Source: Schistosoma mansoni (lineage: Eukaryota; Platyhelminthes; Trematoda; Strigeidida; Schistosomatidae). Taken from it: 64,000 bases of DNA. The position numbers and the translations under genes were made by a program. A model generated the notes under the pieces. That model saw nothing but the letters and a program-made list of their open reading frames with translations, did no database searches and was not told the origin of the DNA. The DNA lies in the NCBI RefSeq assembly GCF_000237925.1, contig NC_031496.1, forward strand, positions 26,343,510 through 26,407,509, in the 5' to 3' direction. Shown here one piece after another: positions 55,471-64,000 of the stretch; the first letter of the stretch is position 1, and every line of letters begins with the position of its first letter.

Positions 55471-57216
55471 ATATTATTTTATTATCCACTGTGGCGAGTT
55501 TCGTATTGTTTTTCACATTATTTGCCTTATTATCTTTGCTTCCTTTTTATCCTCTATTTGTTTAGTTGACCTTTTATTTTTATGTGTAAGTGTCCTTAAC
55601 AGGTAAATGTGTGATCACATTGTCCGAAATGTACTTCACTAATATACCACATATTTCTGACCACTTAAATGTCCTTACACTTCTTACACTATCTGAATTC
55701 ACCAAAGGGACTTATTGGTTTGATAATGAATAATTAATTTTCCGATAAAATTAAAACCCAAACCAGATCAAAATACGACCATCGATAAGATCGTATAAGG
55801 AATGAAACGTTCTTTGATTATAATTGTGACCACTATGACAAACAGAGGCTTATCACAGTTTTCTTTTAAACACCCAGGTCAGTTTGGGAACGTTTGATCG
55901 CAACTGCCTCTGCGGAATTAAAATGGAATGAAACAATCATAAGTTTTATTTAATGTCTTAAGTAGAACTAGGCAAGTGATAAACAAATGGTAAAGTTATC
56001 TTAGTATGATAAAACTTCTAATTCTTTTCTGAAAGTGGTTACTAGTGACAAGTAATGTGAAAATCTTTTCATAACTTGAAGTCTTTATCATTACTACGAA
56101 GATTTCTAGAAGCTATCTGTTGAGTTGTTGACTGAGGTTATCATTGATTTTGTTGTAAACAAGTCAAATATATTTTGAACTTTCCTCTTATCCCATTTGA
56201 ACTGTTGACTTATCATGAGATGAGATTTCATTTCTAGTTGTATTCGAATTAAAAGTAAGCATAGTAGATGCAATGATGTATTTGAATTATTATTCTAAAT
56301 GATTTCCACCTAGACTAATCAGCATTTAATTATTCATATACACTATTTATTTAGTTGTTACTCATACTACGGTCCTAAGGTACTGTTTAATGATATAGAA
56401 AAGGACTACTGACCCTGTATCTAAAACTATATCATTAGAAGTCACTTTAGTTGTGCTCATCCTTCCTTATTCATGTGCTACTAGATGGAAGTTTTTAATT
56501 TTTGTTACGTGAAATTGTCACCTTTAATTGCTAATTTTTACTTTAACTTCCATTACTGCTTAAATTTCTTTTGAGAGACTATATTTATTTCTTGTCTGTA
56601 TGTTAATTATGTAGATTCACATATATTAAAAAGTGACATAACATCAACGTCTCATAAAGATTCTATATAGATGGTCTTTAAAAGACGAAATTCGAAACAA
56701 TAAAGTTTCTATATTCACTGAATTTCAAGAGCCCCCAGGGATGTTATAAACGATTGAATCAGGAATAGGACAAGTGCATCACTACAAATTTATGTTCATA
56801 AATATTAACGTTAGTAACTTCAACTTTATTTCTGTCTAACAAATCTAGGCCACTCCAGGTTTTGTTGCTGTCAACCTTTATTTGCTGTAAAAAGAAAAAA
56901 CAACTCAAGTTTAATTATTTTTGACCAGTTACTTACATCCAATGTTATTTGATAACTTTATAGTTGACTCTCCCATAAGGGAATTTGTTCTTTCTAATTC
57001 TTTATACAATTAAGGTAAGTGGATGTAAGTCTATTTTTTTTATGTATTTTTATTGCTTTGGGTGTTGTTGTCGAAATTTTCTGAGCAATAAAATATGGGA
57101 GACAAGTATTATAACATAGTTTTCAGAGTTTCAGGCAAAAATGTCACCTTTTTTTATGGAATTATGCAATCAATACCATGTTATTATAAGTTAAAATTGA
57201 AAATATAGAATTTAAC
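55471..57216. other. No recognisable gene
   Basis: AT-rich. Nothing recognised beyond short T runs. Confidence 0.5.
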
Positions 57217-57230
57217 TATCAAATATTTAT

Positions 57231-57595
57231 CAGAACGGGTTTGGTGGAGATTTTAGTAATTTTATAGAGTTGAGATCATGAGTCAATTGAAGCTAGACCA
57301 CCATCGAAAACCTGGGAGCACTTGATGATCGTTTCGTCCCATTGTGGGACCCCTCAGCAGTGCGCATTCACGATCCCGCCTCGCGAGATTCGAACCCAGG
57401 ATCTACCAGCCTCGCACCATAGCACTTAACCGATAGACTACTGAGCTGGTATCCAACAATGTTAATGTCTAACTTCAACCGATCCACGAAATTGAGCAAC
57501 CATTCATCAATGTCATCAGTGAGTTGATATTTCCAGTGCTTCCAGGTTTTCGATGGTGGTCTAGCTTCGATTGACTCATAATCTCAACTCTATAA
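57231..57595 (-). mobile_element. F2 SINE with inverted tail, 14-bp TSD
   Basis: 57231-57532 is antisense F2 (tail, ribozyme with CTGAGGG, tRNA part, 5' unit). 57533-57595 is the sense ribozyme 3' arm and tail. Both tails carry the same private CTCTATA variant. Perfect TSD TATCAAATATTTAT at 57217-57230 and 57596-57609 proves a single insertion event. Confidence 0.92.
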
Positions 57596-57609
57596 TATCA
57601 AATATTTAT

Positions 57610-58644
57610 TCATCTTATTGAAATAAATTAGGTCATCTATATAGTAATCACTTGTATCTGGATGGAAACGAAAGATTTCATGATTGGCAAGTAAGTTTTA
57701 CTTCTTTATCATGAATAGTTATCATAAAATAGTTCAAATTAGTAAATGAAACTTAATTTTGAACGCGGTTAACAAGATATGCTAAAATCTAAAGTAATTC
57801 AGTGAAATTTTGTGAGAACATTAGTAGCTTGGTCAAAGTCTTCGCCTTTAAGTTAGTTAATATACAGAACTTACAGTTATTACAGAATAAACTGCCTGCT
57901 ATCATTCGTATGTGGTCTATGATACTTACCACTAATATTTTCAAAAAGTGGTCTTATTGACTGGATTATTGTATGAAGTTACCACTCTTTCTTTACTTAT
58001 TCAAGTACTTATGTTTGACTACAAAGATTTCTTTTTATAGTATGAAAGATACGTGATATATCACCGTATATTCATTGAACTCTTATTGTTTGGTTAATTG
58101 AATTCTCATGCAACTTGTCCCATGTTTGAGTATTAATAGAGAACAAGGCGGAGAAGGAAACCTAAAGAAATATTTACATATAGTTGTATGAATAATAGAC
58201 CATTTATTCCAAAAGTAAATAATGAAATGTGACTTGTTGACTCAAATAAAAGGAAATAATACGATGTGTGCCATGTTTCCATGAAAACTGTTATCAGACA
58301 AGTGTTATAAGCTAGCATTATAAGTAAATTATGAATCATTGATATCCCAATAGAAAAGTAATGAAACCAATTAAGCTAGAAAACGTTTTGTATAACATTT
58401 CAGATTGCCAAACAATTACTCTCTACATTATCTTCCGAATATTCAGAGACTTAGTATTCAGTGTTATCTGTGTCTCATTTACTGAACTTGTTGATAAAGC
58501 ATGGGGTTATAAAAAAATTTTGTCACTCATTATTTTAACCAAAGATGGTAGTTTCAATGTTTACATTTCGAGCTGTCTAGTGTGAAAAGATTCTTTTATC
58601 CTTTATAGTAAATTATGTGATTTTCTGAACAAATTGAACACACT
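57610..58644. other. No recognisable gene
   Basis: AT-rich. The frame 58361-58585 has no recognisable domain. Confidence 0.45.
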
Positions 58645-58988
58645 GAGTGAATTTAAACTGCACCCCATCGTACAAGCAAGTGGCTATCAGGACTCAGTAG
58701 CTAAGTGGATAACGTGATGGCGCTTGGAGCGAAAGGTACTGGGTTCGAGTCCCAGAGTGAACATCCACTTTGAGATGCAGGTACACCCGGCTGACGAGTC
58801 CCAAATAGGACGAAACACGCGTTGTGGATTCCACTGCTAGCCCGTATCCATCTCTGCTTACAATGCTTGTGAACTAAGGCTATATCGAGGCAATACGCAC
58901 AGTATGAACATATGCCTATAAGAGACTGATCAATCGCAGTTCTAGACATCAATGGGAAGATTCAAACAAACAATAGCAAGTGAATTTA
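58645..58988 (+). mobile_element. F1 (Smα-like) SINE, full-length sense copy
   Basis: One whole monomer: AACTGCACCCCATCG, A box (TAGCTAAGTGGATAACG), B box (GGTTCGAGTCCC), ribozyme, GGCTATATCGAGGCAATACG and GGGAAGATTCAAAC tail. AGTGAATTTA at both ends (58646-58655, 58979-58988) is 333 bp apart and is the monomer junction sequence. The ribozyme keeps CTGACGA and GAAA but has GTT and a mispaired stem I. Confidence 0.92.
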
Positions 58989-59538
58989 CTTTGAGTGGGT
59001 CCAGTATTTGGATATCCATTTGAAATACCAATTTTTAAAAGAATACATAACATAATTGCACAACTTGAAATATAAAAAGGTTTATCAGTAGACTCAGAAG
59101 TATATTTGAGATGATAGTTCATTGGTTCGTTATTCATTAGCTTTAAGGTTGATTTTCCTTGACAGGTAATTTAGTTTCTTGCTAACAAATAATAACAGCT
59201 CATTCCTGAAGCCATAATCGTGATAAAAATTTTATAATTCATGCTTCCACAATGACCGTCGCTATTATTCAATTGGTTGTTTTCATTTTTAACCGTCCTA
59301 TGGCTTTTATTAATTGTTTTGTATTCAAGGTTGTCTTACTAAAAATTTCGTGTCTTTTAATATCAATTTTCTCTTTAACTCCTGACCTCTCCTAGTCGTT
59401 TGTCGAGTTGAGGAAAAATGCTATACTTCTGCCGATCAGTTATTGGATCTATCAAGTTTGCATTAGATCTCTCTCGTATTTAAAAAAATCTTAATCTTCT
59501 GTAACTAGAAATGAGCACACGTCAATACCAGAGCACAA
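58989..59538. other. No recognisable gene
   Basis: AT-rich. Nothing recognised. Confidence 0.5.
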
Positions 59539-59606
59539 TCAATTCATTTCAAGTGAATTGACGTCACAGATATTGAGACCAATCATAGAAAAATACTTAT
59601 AAAAGG
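59539..59606 (+). promoter_or_regulatory. Promoter-like cluster: CRE, CCAAT, TATA
   Basis: TGACGTCA (full CRE palindrome) at 59559-59566, ACCAATCA around 59579-59583, and TATAAAAGG at 59598-59606, in the order and spacing of an RNA Pol II core promoter. An inverted repeat TCAATTCA...TGAATTGA lies just upstream. A start near 59630 would be expected. No open reading frame follows, so it could be the U3 part of an LTR, a noncoding RNA promoter, or chance. Confidence 0.4.
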
Positions 59607-60554
59607 AACTACACTTCAGCCTAATTCTAAAAACTCGGTTTCGCAAACACACTCGTTTGGATCTACAACATTTAAACTAATAAATAAATATAAGTGACGA
59701 ATGTTGTGTATCATGGTACAGCTTTGAATAGTGAAGATGTTATATACATATATATATTATATATTATATATATTATACAGACCCTCGTTTACTAATGTTT
59801 GGTGTCGACAATTCCGTTAAGCTGTGAGAAGTCACAACACAAGTAATATATATCTTTATTCAATGATACTGATCTAGAGAGGAAAAATTATACATTTTAG
59901 ACCTTTTATTGTTTGAACATAGACATTCACACATTCAGAGATAATCTACCAATTTCACATTAAAGCATAAACATCATTCAAATGCCACATAACCCACAAT
60001 CAGATGAACGAATACAATTTCAAAGACCAATATTTAAATGAAGAATATTCTTTCCGATAAATTGTCTCTTCAGGTTCTACAATTATATATCCAAATTAAT
60101 AATCCAAAAAATGGCCAGGTTAAGGGTGAAGTACATCGTTTAAAGCATGTAAATTTAGGATTGTCAAAACAAATAGAATGAAATTGTTAATGTTGATATG
60201 ACTCATATAGAATGTTAACACTTGAATCTGTATATATGTTAAGTGAAAATTTAAGATCTGCGATCAGAATAAATATGGGTCAGATAGGGTGACAGAGATA
60301 TGATACTGCAATTACAATTCGATCAAGTGGAAGATTAAATTGTGTGAAAAATTAGTAAGACATAATAAGGAGGGATCAATGCGAAGTGAATGTATAGGGG
60401 AGATTAATAATTATGTTTAACCAATAATAATAATAATAATAATAGTAATAATACAAAGATTTATGAATAAAGATAAGAAAGACAATTACATTTGACTACG
60501 AAAGGTCGTAAGTACATAGTTAAATCAGGTCATCCAATAGCTAAGATTACTATT
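59607..60554. other. Spacer with TA and AAT microsatellites
   Basis: A TATATTA-rich run lies near 59743-59777 and an (AAT)n run at about 60427-60453. No coding region recognised. Confidence 0.55.
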
Positions 60555-60960
60555 GATTAATTGGCTTTGTGGTTGGCCAAGGGATGAGCAGGGGTTGGAG
60601 ATATTTCTTCTGTACGCATAGCTCCGGTTTCTTCATCCTGATGGCTACTGCCTTTGCCGTTTGAAGAACTTTAAGCCTGACAAGCTTTGGCAAAAAAATT
60701 ACTGACCCTATAAATAATTGAAAAGGATTGGTTTATACTAGCACTATGACCAGTTTGTACTAAATGGGCCAATATCGAGTTGTTTACTTCCTTCACCAGA
60801 CCTTTACTTAGTCACGCTGGGAGGTGTTCACAAGCACGAAAACGTAAATTCCTAGAACTTCGACCAATATAACTTGCTCCACAGGAGCAGTCGAATTTCA
60901 TTGAAAGAGAAAAATGATACAAATATTGAGTAGAAAAATTAGATTTTTTCACTAAATCAA
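60555..60960 (-). mobile_element. Penelope-like element, GIY-YIG endonuclease end, broken
   Basis: Minus strand reads MKFDCSCGASYIGRSSRNLR then FRACEHLPA (GIY-YIG core with CxC), then VNNSILAHLVQTGHSASINQ and, in another frame, the C-terminal block around KPELCVQKK. It is therefore broken. The RT part is absent. The F2 SINE at 60964 sits at its upstream edge. The 126-aa frame 60812-61192 joins real endonuclease sequence to antisense F2 and is not a gene. Confidence 0.8.
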
Positions 60961-60963
60961 AAG

Positions 60964-61157
60964 GGCTCTGGCTCGAGACTGGTAGGTCCTGGGTTCGAAT
61001 CTCGCAAGTGCGGGATCGTGGATGCGCACTGGTGAGGAGTCCCATAATAGGACGAAACGGCCATCCAGTGCTTCCAGGTTTTCGATGGTGGTCTAGCTTC
61101 AATTGACTCATGATTTCAACTGTGAAAATACTAAATTCTCCACAAAACTTCCTCTGA
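60964..61157 (+). mobile_element. F2 SINE, 13-bp TSD
   Basis: GGCTCTGGCTCGAGACTGGT, B box GGTTCGAATCTCG, ribozyme (GGTGAGGA, ATC; inactive), tail to TTCCTCTGA. Perfect TSD ACTAAATCAAAAG at 60951-60963 and 61158-61170. The A-box half is missing. Confidence 0.92.
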
Positions 61158-61170
61158 ACTAAATCAAAAG

Positions 61171-61935
61171 AATCAAAATGAAAACCAAACAAAATGAGTC
61201 ATTACACCCATTTAGTAAATAAAAAGTATTATATTCTTTCAGAGAAGAAACAAGAATCTCTTCCATAAAACTTCCCATTTTACAAAGATAATAAATAATC
61301 ATTGATTCGAATGTTTACTGAAGCCTAAATTATATGTTAGATATATGTAGTTTTTTGTTGTTCACTTTCGTTGTCTTGTACTAAAAGAAAAACAAAAGTG
61401 GGGGAAATTAACCAGTGAGATGATAATTAGGTAAAATGAAATTTTTTTTGAAAACTTGACAGCAAAGAATGAGGTATCGAAATTAGTCAAGTGTATAATA
61501 TATCTAGATAGATATATGGAAACACTTCAGACAGTAAAATTTCTTAGACAAATGTAATTTCACGCTCCATCAAGTTATTCGTGTAATTTCTCTTTTTTTT
61601 TGGAAAGTATTTAAGATACTTTTTTCTCATAGAGTTATTAGCTTGAAAAACTGTTTTACTAATGAGATATCAAATAAAGGTTTTTGTGGAAGTTACAAAT
61701 AGAATTTTAAACGGTGAGAATATAATTTATGGACGACCGTTTAGCAACGCTAGACTGATCTTGAAAGTGTCCACCTAATAACCAGAACCAAATGAGGGTT
61801 ATAAACCTATATGAGGAATTAGAATTATGATTTATGGTTCATGATTAAGGTTAGAAATCAGATTCATTCATTATGAACTGACATCAATTATAATGCCAAA
61901 AGTCTATTTAACTAAATGGATGAAGAATTTTTAAC
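61171..61935. other. No recognisable gene
   Basis: AT-rich. Nothing recognised. Confidence 0.5.
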
Positions 61936-62150
61936 TCTGCCTGTAGCTCTTCTAGAGTTACTACCGGTCCCAAGCCCGGGTAAATAAGGAGGGTTGGATA
62001 TGGGGCTAGCGACCGCATTCCGTAGAAAACTAACTCGCTAAAAATACGCTAACCAGAAAAAATAATTCAAACCATTTAAACTTTGCCCTGGGAGTTGAAG
62101 GAAGAATTATGACGCCTCATGATGAAGTCGAGATCCTTCGGAAGTCACGA
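61936..62150 (+). repeat. Interspersed repeat unit, partner of 25.9 kb
   Basis: CTGCCTGTAGCTCTTCTAGA, ACCGGTCCCAAGCCCGGG, GGAGGGTTGG, TTATGACGCCTCATGATGAA, GAGATCCTTCGGAAGTCACG. It is longer in the middle than the 25.9 kb copy, which lacks the ACCATTTAAACTTTGCCCTG block. Family not named. Confidence 0.65.
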
Positions 62151-62640
62151 GACTAACGCCTCTTCTTCCAATGAAGGATTTCTCACCGAAATCCAAGATC
62201 TGTTTTCTTATACGTGATTGGTTTGTCCGTAAATTATAGTCTCGCCTTTTAAATTTCATTAGTTTTGATTACTATATGCAATGTTATCTTATCAATGCCA
62301 ACTTTAAAAATGAATTGATTTACAATAGTCACATATTTGATGAAAAGTTCATCTTTTCTTCGATGGAAAAATAAAGCAATCAACAGTTTTATGAAAATAA
62401 AGGAATACAAACCTGTAACATTAACGTAGTGTACAGCAGAAAATTATTTTAGTCTAATGTTTACTAATCAATAGTTTAAAATCACACTGTGAAAACTGAT
62501 AAAATAATACCATGTTGCCTAACAAACTTTATATTCGGTCTGTAGACCTAAGGTTCAAACAGAGACGAAACTACTTTAGTTTCCTGAAAGTATATATATA
62601 TATATAGGATATACAGTTGGTTGGCCAGCTGTTGAGAACT
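62151..62640. other. No recognisable gene
   Basis: AT-rich with a short TA run near 62590-62604. Confidence 0.5.
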
Positions 62641-62770
62641 GGGGAGTGGCTACTTTGTATAAGACTCCTCAGAGGTGCCTACTTCCTACGTCAATGAAGA
62701 TTCAACCTAGGACCTTTTAAATTATCTGGTGAAAGTATTCTATTCAATCGACTGAGATGGAATTTAGTGG
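62641..62770 (-). repeat. Possible third tRNA-like SINE fragment
   Basis: GACTCCTCAGAGGTGCCTAC then GATTCAACCTAGGACC resembles antisense F2 (GACTCCTCAGCAGTGCGCAT, GATTCGAACCCAGGACC), but the flanks (CAGCTGTTGAGAACTGGGGA) are different. On the minus strand CTGAGGAGTC is present but no GAAA follows in place, so no hammerhead. Single copy. Confidence 0.4.
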
Positions 62771-63485
62771 CTCACATTTCACGCTTCAACAGAGGTATGT
62801 TAATATACGACTGTCTACATAATGTATTTGAAATAAATGCGAGTTATTGAAGTAGTGATTTGATTTTCTGACAAAAAGGAATATCTTCTAGATTATATCG
62901 GTGAATAGTAAAGTTAGGATTCAACTTATTATACATCATTCAAGTTCGTTAGCCGCTAGAAGAATGCAAAATTTAAATTAATTGTTTTATGAGATTTGAA
63001 CACTTATTTCAATGAAGCACTTGGAGATCTATTTTGGAAAGTTGCATGCTTTATCTTAATTGGAGTAAATTACAACTATTGTAATATGTATATATTCAGT
63101 CAATTTTAAAAATAATTTACCAGGCTAATGACTTTTATAATACTTGAAGTAAACTTAATTATAAGCCAAACATTTGGATGCTTAACACCAAATAGCCAAT
63201 AACGTTTTCACAAACCTATAATATATGTTCATGTAGGGGACAAACTTTCGAACAACTTTTTGTAGAACAAATTCAGTCATTAAAAAATGGTTGGTTTACT
63301 AGATATCAATACAGCTCTCAAATGAATAAATCTTATCTGAATGATATACATCTACCAATTTTCAAGCTCATTTATAAACAATAAATATAATGGACCTACT
63401 GACATAAAGTAAAGCCATGAAATACTTCTCGTTGAATTTTATGCAATATACATACTAGTTTAAAATTTCAAGCTAATTATCTGGT
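62771..63485. other. No recognisable gene
   Basis: AT-rich. Nothing recognised. Confidence 0.5.
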
Positions 63486-63493
63486 TAAAAGAT

Positions 63494-63714
63494 TGGTTGA
63501 AGTTAGACATTAACACCGTTGGATGCCGGTCAACTCAGTGGTCTAGAGGTTAAGTGCTCTGGTGCGAGACTGGTAGGTCCTAGGTTCGAATCTCGCGAGG
63601 CGAGATAGTGGATGATCAATGGTGAAGAGTCCCACAATAGGACGAAACGACCGTCCAGTGCTTCTCGGTTTTCGATGGTGGTCTAGCTTCAATTGACTCA
63701 TGATTTCAACTATA
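63494..63714 (+). mobile_element. F2 SINE, 8-bp TSD
   Basis: GGTTGAAGTTAGACATTAAC, A box CAGTGGTCTAGAGG, B box GGTTCGAATCTCG, ribozyme with GGTGAAGA core (inactive), GACTCATGATTTCAACTATA tail without the CCCCTTCTGA end. TSD TAAAAGAT at 63486-63493 and 63715-63722. Confidence 0.9.
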
Positions 63715-63722
63715 TAAAAGAT

Positions 63723-64000
63723 AATGGTTATAATTCACAATAATAAAAATATGCAGCAGACAAGTGCGAGGAAACCGCAAAAAACAAAACAAAGTTAGAT
63801 ATTACTTTATTCCGACTAAGTTGGATACTGTAATATAAACATATACACTTACATTTTAGTAGAATAGTAGTTATAAACGGGAAACATTGTGAAATTCACA
63901 CAAGGAACAAAATAAACTAATGTCATTACCGATGAAATATATAAGATAATTAATGAATAGTTATATCATCAATTGGGTATGTCATTCTTTATTTATTACT
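63723..64000. other. No recognisable gene
   Basis: AT-rich end of window. Confidence 0.5.

Noticed and set aside
60812-61192. 126-aa minus frame with a GIY-YIG motif as a host gene
   Set aside because: Its N-terminal part is antisense F2; only the C-terminal part is PLE endonuclease, and it is broken.
62641-62770. CTGAGGAGTC on the minus strand as an F2-type ribozyme
   Set aside because: No GAAA at the right distance and no stem II partner.

Overview
The window looks like a gene-poor, strongly AT-rich stretch of a blood-fluke genome (Schistosoma or a close schistosomatid). This rests on recognition, not on a search. The repeats match schistosome families I know: Smα-type tRNA-derived retroposons with the well-known hammerhead ribozyme, SR2-like RTE non-LTR retrotransposons ending in TAAG repeats, and Penelope-like elements (PLEs) with a GIY-YIG endonuclease. 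I find no convincing complete host gene. The window is intergenic or intronic; one weak candidate exon is noted near 34.0 kb and one degraded tRNA-Leu-like sequence at 7.5 kb. Almost every long open frame is a repeat read by chance.

The repeats fall into these families. (1) F1, Smα-like: a monomer of about 330 bp with Pol III A and B boxes and a hammerhead, about 16 copies. (2) F2: a different tRNA-derived family of about 410 bp with its own complete hammerhead, about 20 copies. (3) RTE/SR2-like 3' ends: about 12 copies, several extremely short, with 9-14 bp target-site duplications (TSDs). (4) PLE pieces at 3.4-5.1, 8.3, 29.2, 43.2, 45.5, 55 and 60.8 kb, some carrying a third kind of hammerhead. 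(5) A LINE-like unit of about 540 bp with an (AAAT)n tail at 13.2 and 46.8 kb. (6) Repeat A: about 280-310 bp with TG...CA ends, about 8 copies. (7) Fossil solo LTRs at 38.4 and 53.7 kb. (8) A roughly 210 bp unit at 25.9 and 61.9 kb.

Layout: 0-13 kb has a PLE 3' end interrupted by F2, F1 inverted insertions at 6 and 8.6 kb, and repeat A nested in F2 at 10.9 kb. 13-30 kb has a LINE nested in F2, scattered SINEs and two tiny TSD-flanked insertions. 30-45 kb has a hairpin-rich GC island, F1 copies, an RTE-F1 chimera, a solo LTR and a PLE hammerhead. 45-64 kb has a head-to-head F2 pair, a LINE-F2 chimera, an F1 inversion, a second solo LTR, tandem RTE and PLE fragments, a promoter-like CRE/CCAAT/TATA cluster at 59.6 kb and a PLE endonuclease interrupted by F2.

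The main theme is mobile self-cleaving RNA. Three unrelated carriers (F1, F2, PLE) each have a type I hammerhead with a very short stem III. Both SINE families show traces of tandem multimer precursors, and F1 copies repeatedly have the 5'-inverted structure expected from twin priming, several inside perfect TSDs. This resembles the retrozyme idea (small non-autonomous elements with hammerheads and circular or multimeric RNA intermediates). The mobilising partner is not evident here: the 3' tails of F1 and F2 match neither the RTE nor the PLE tails in this window.
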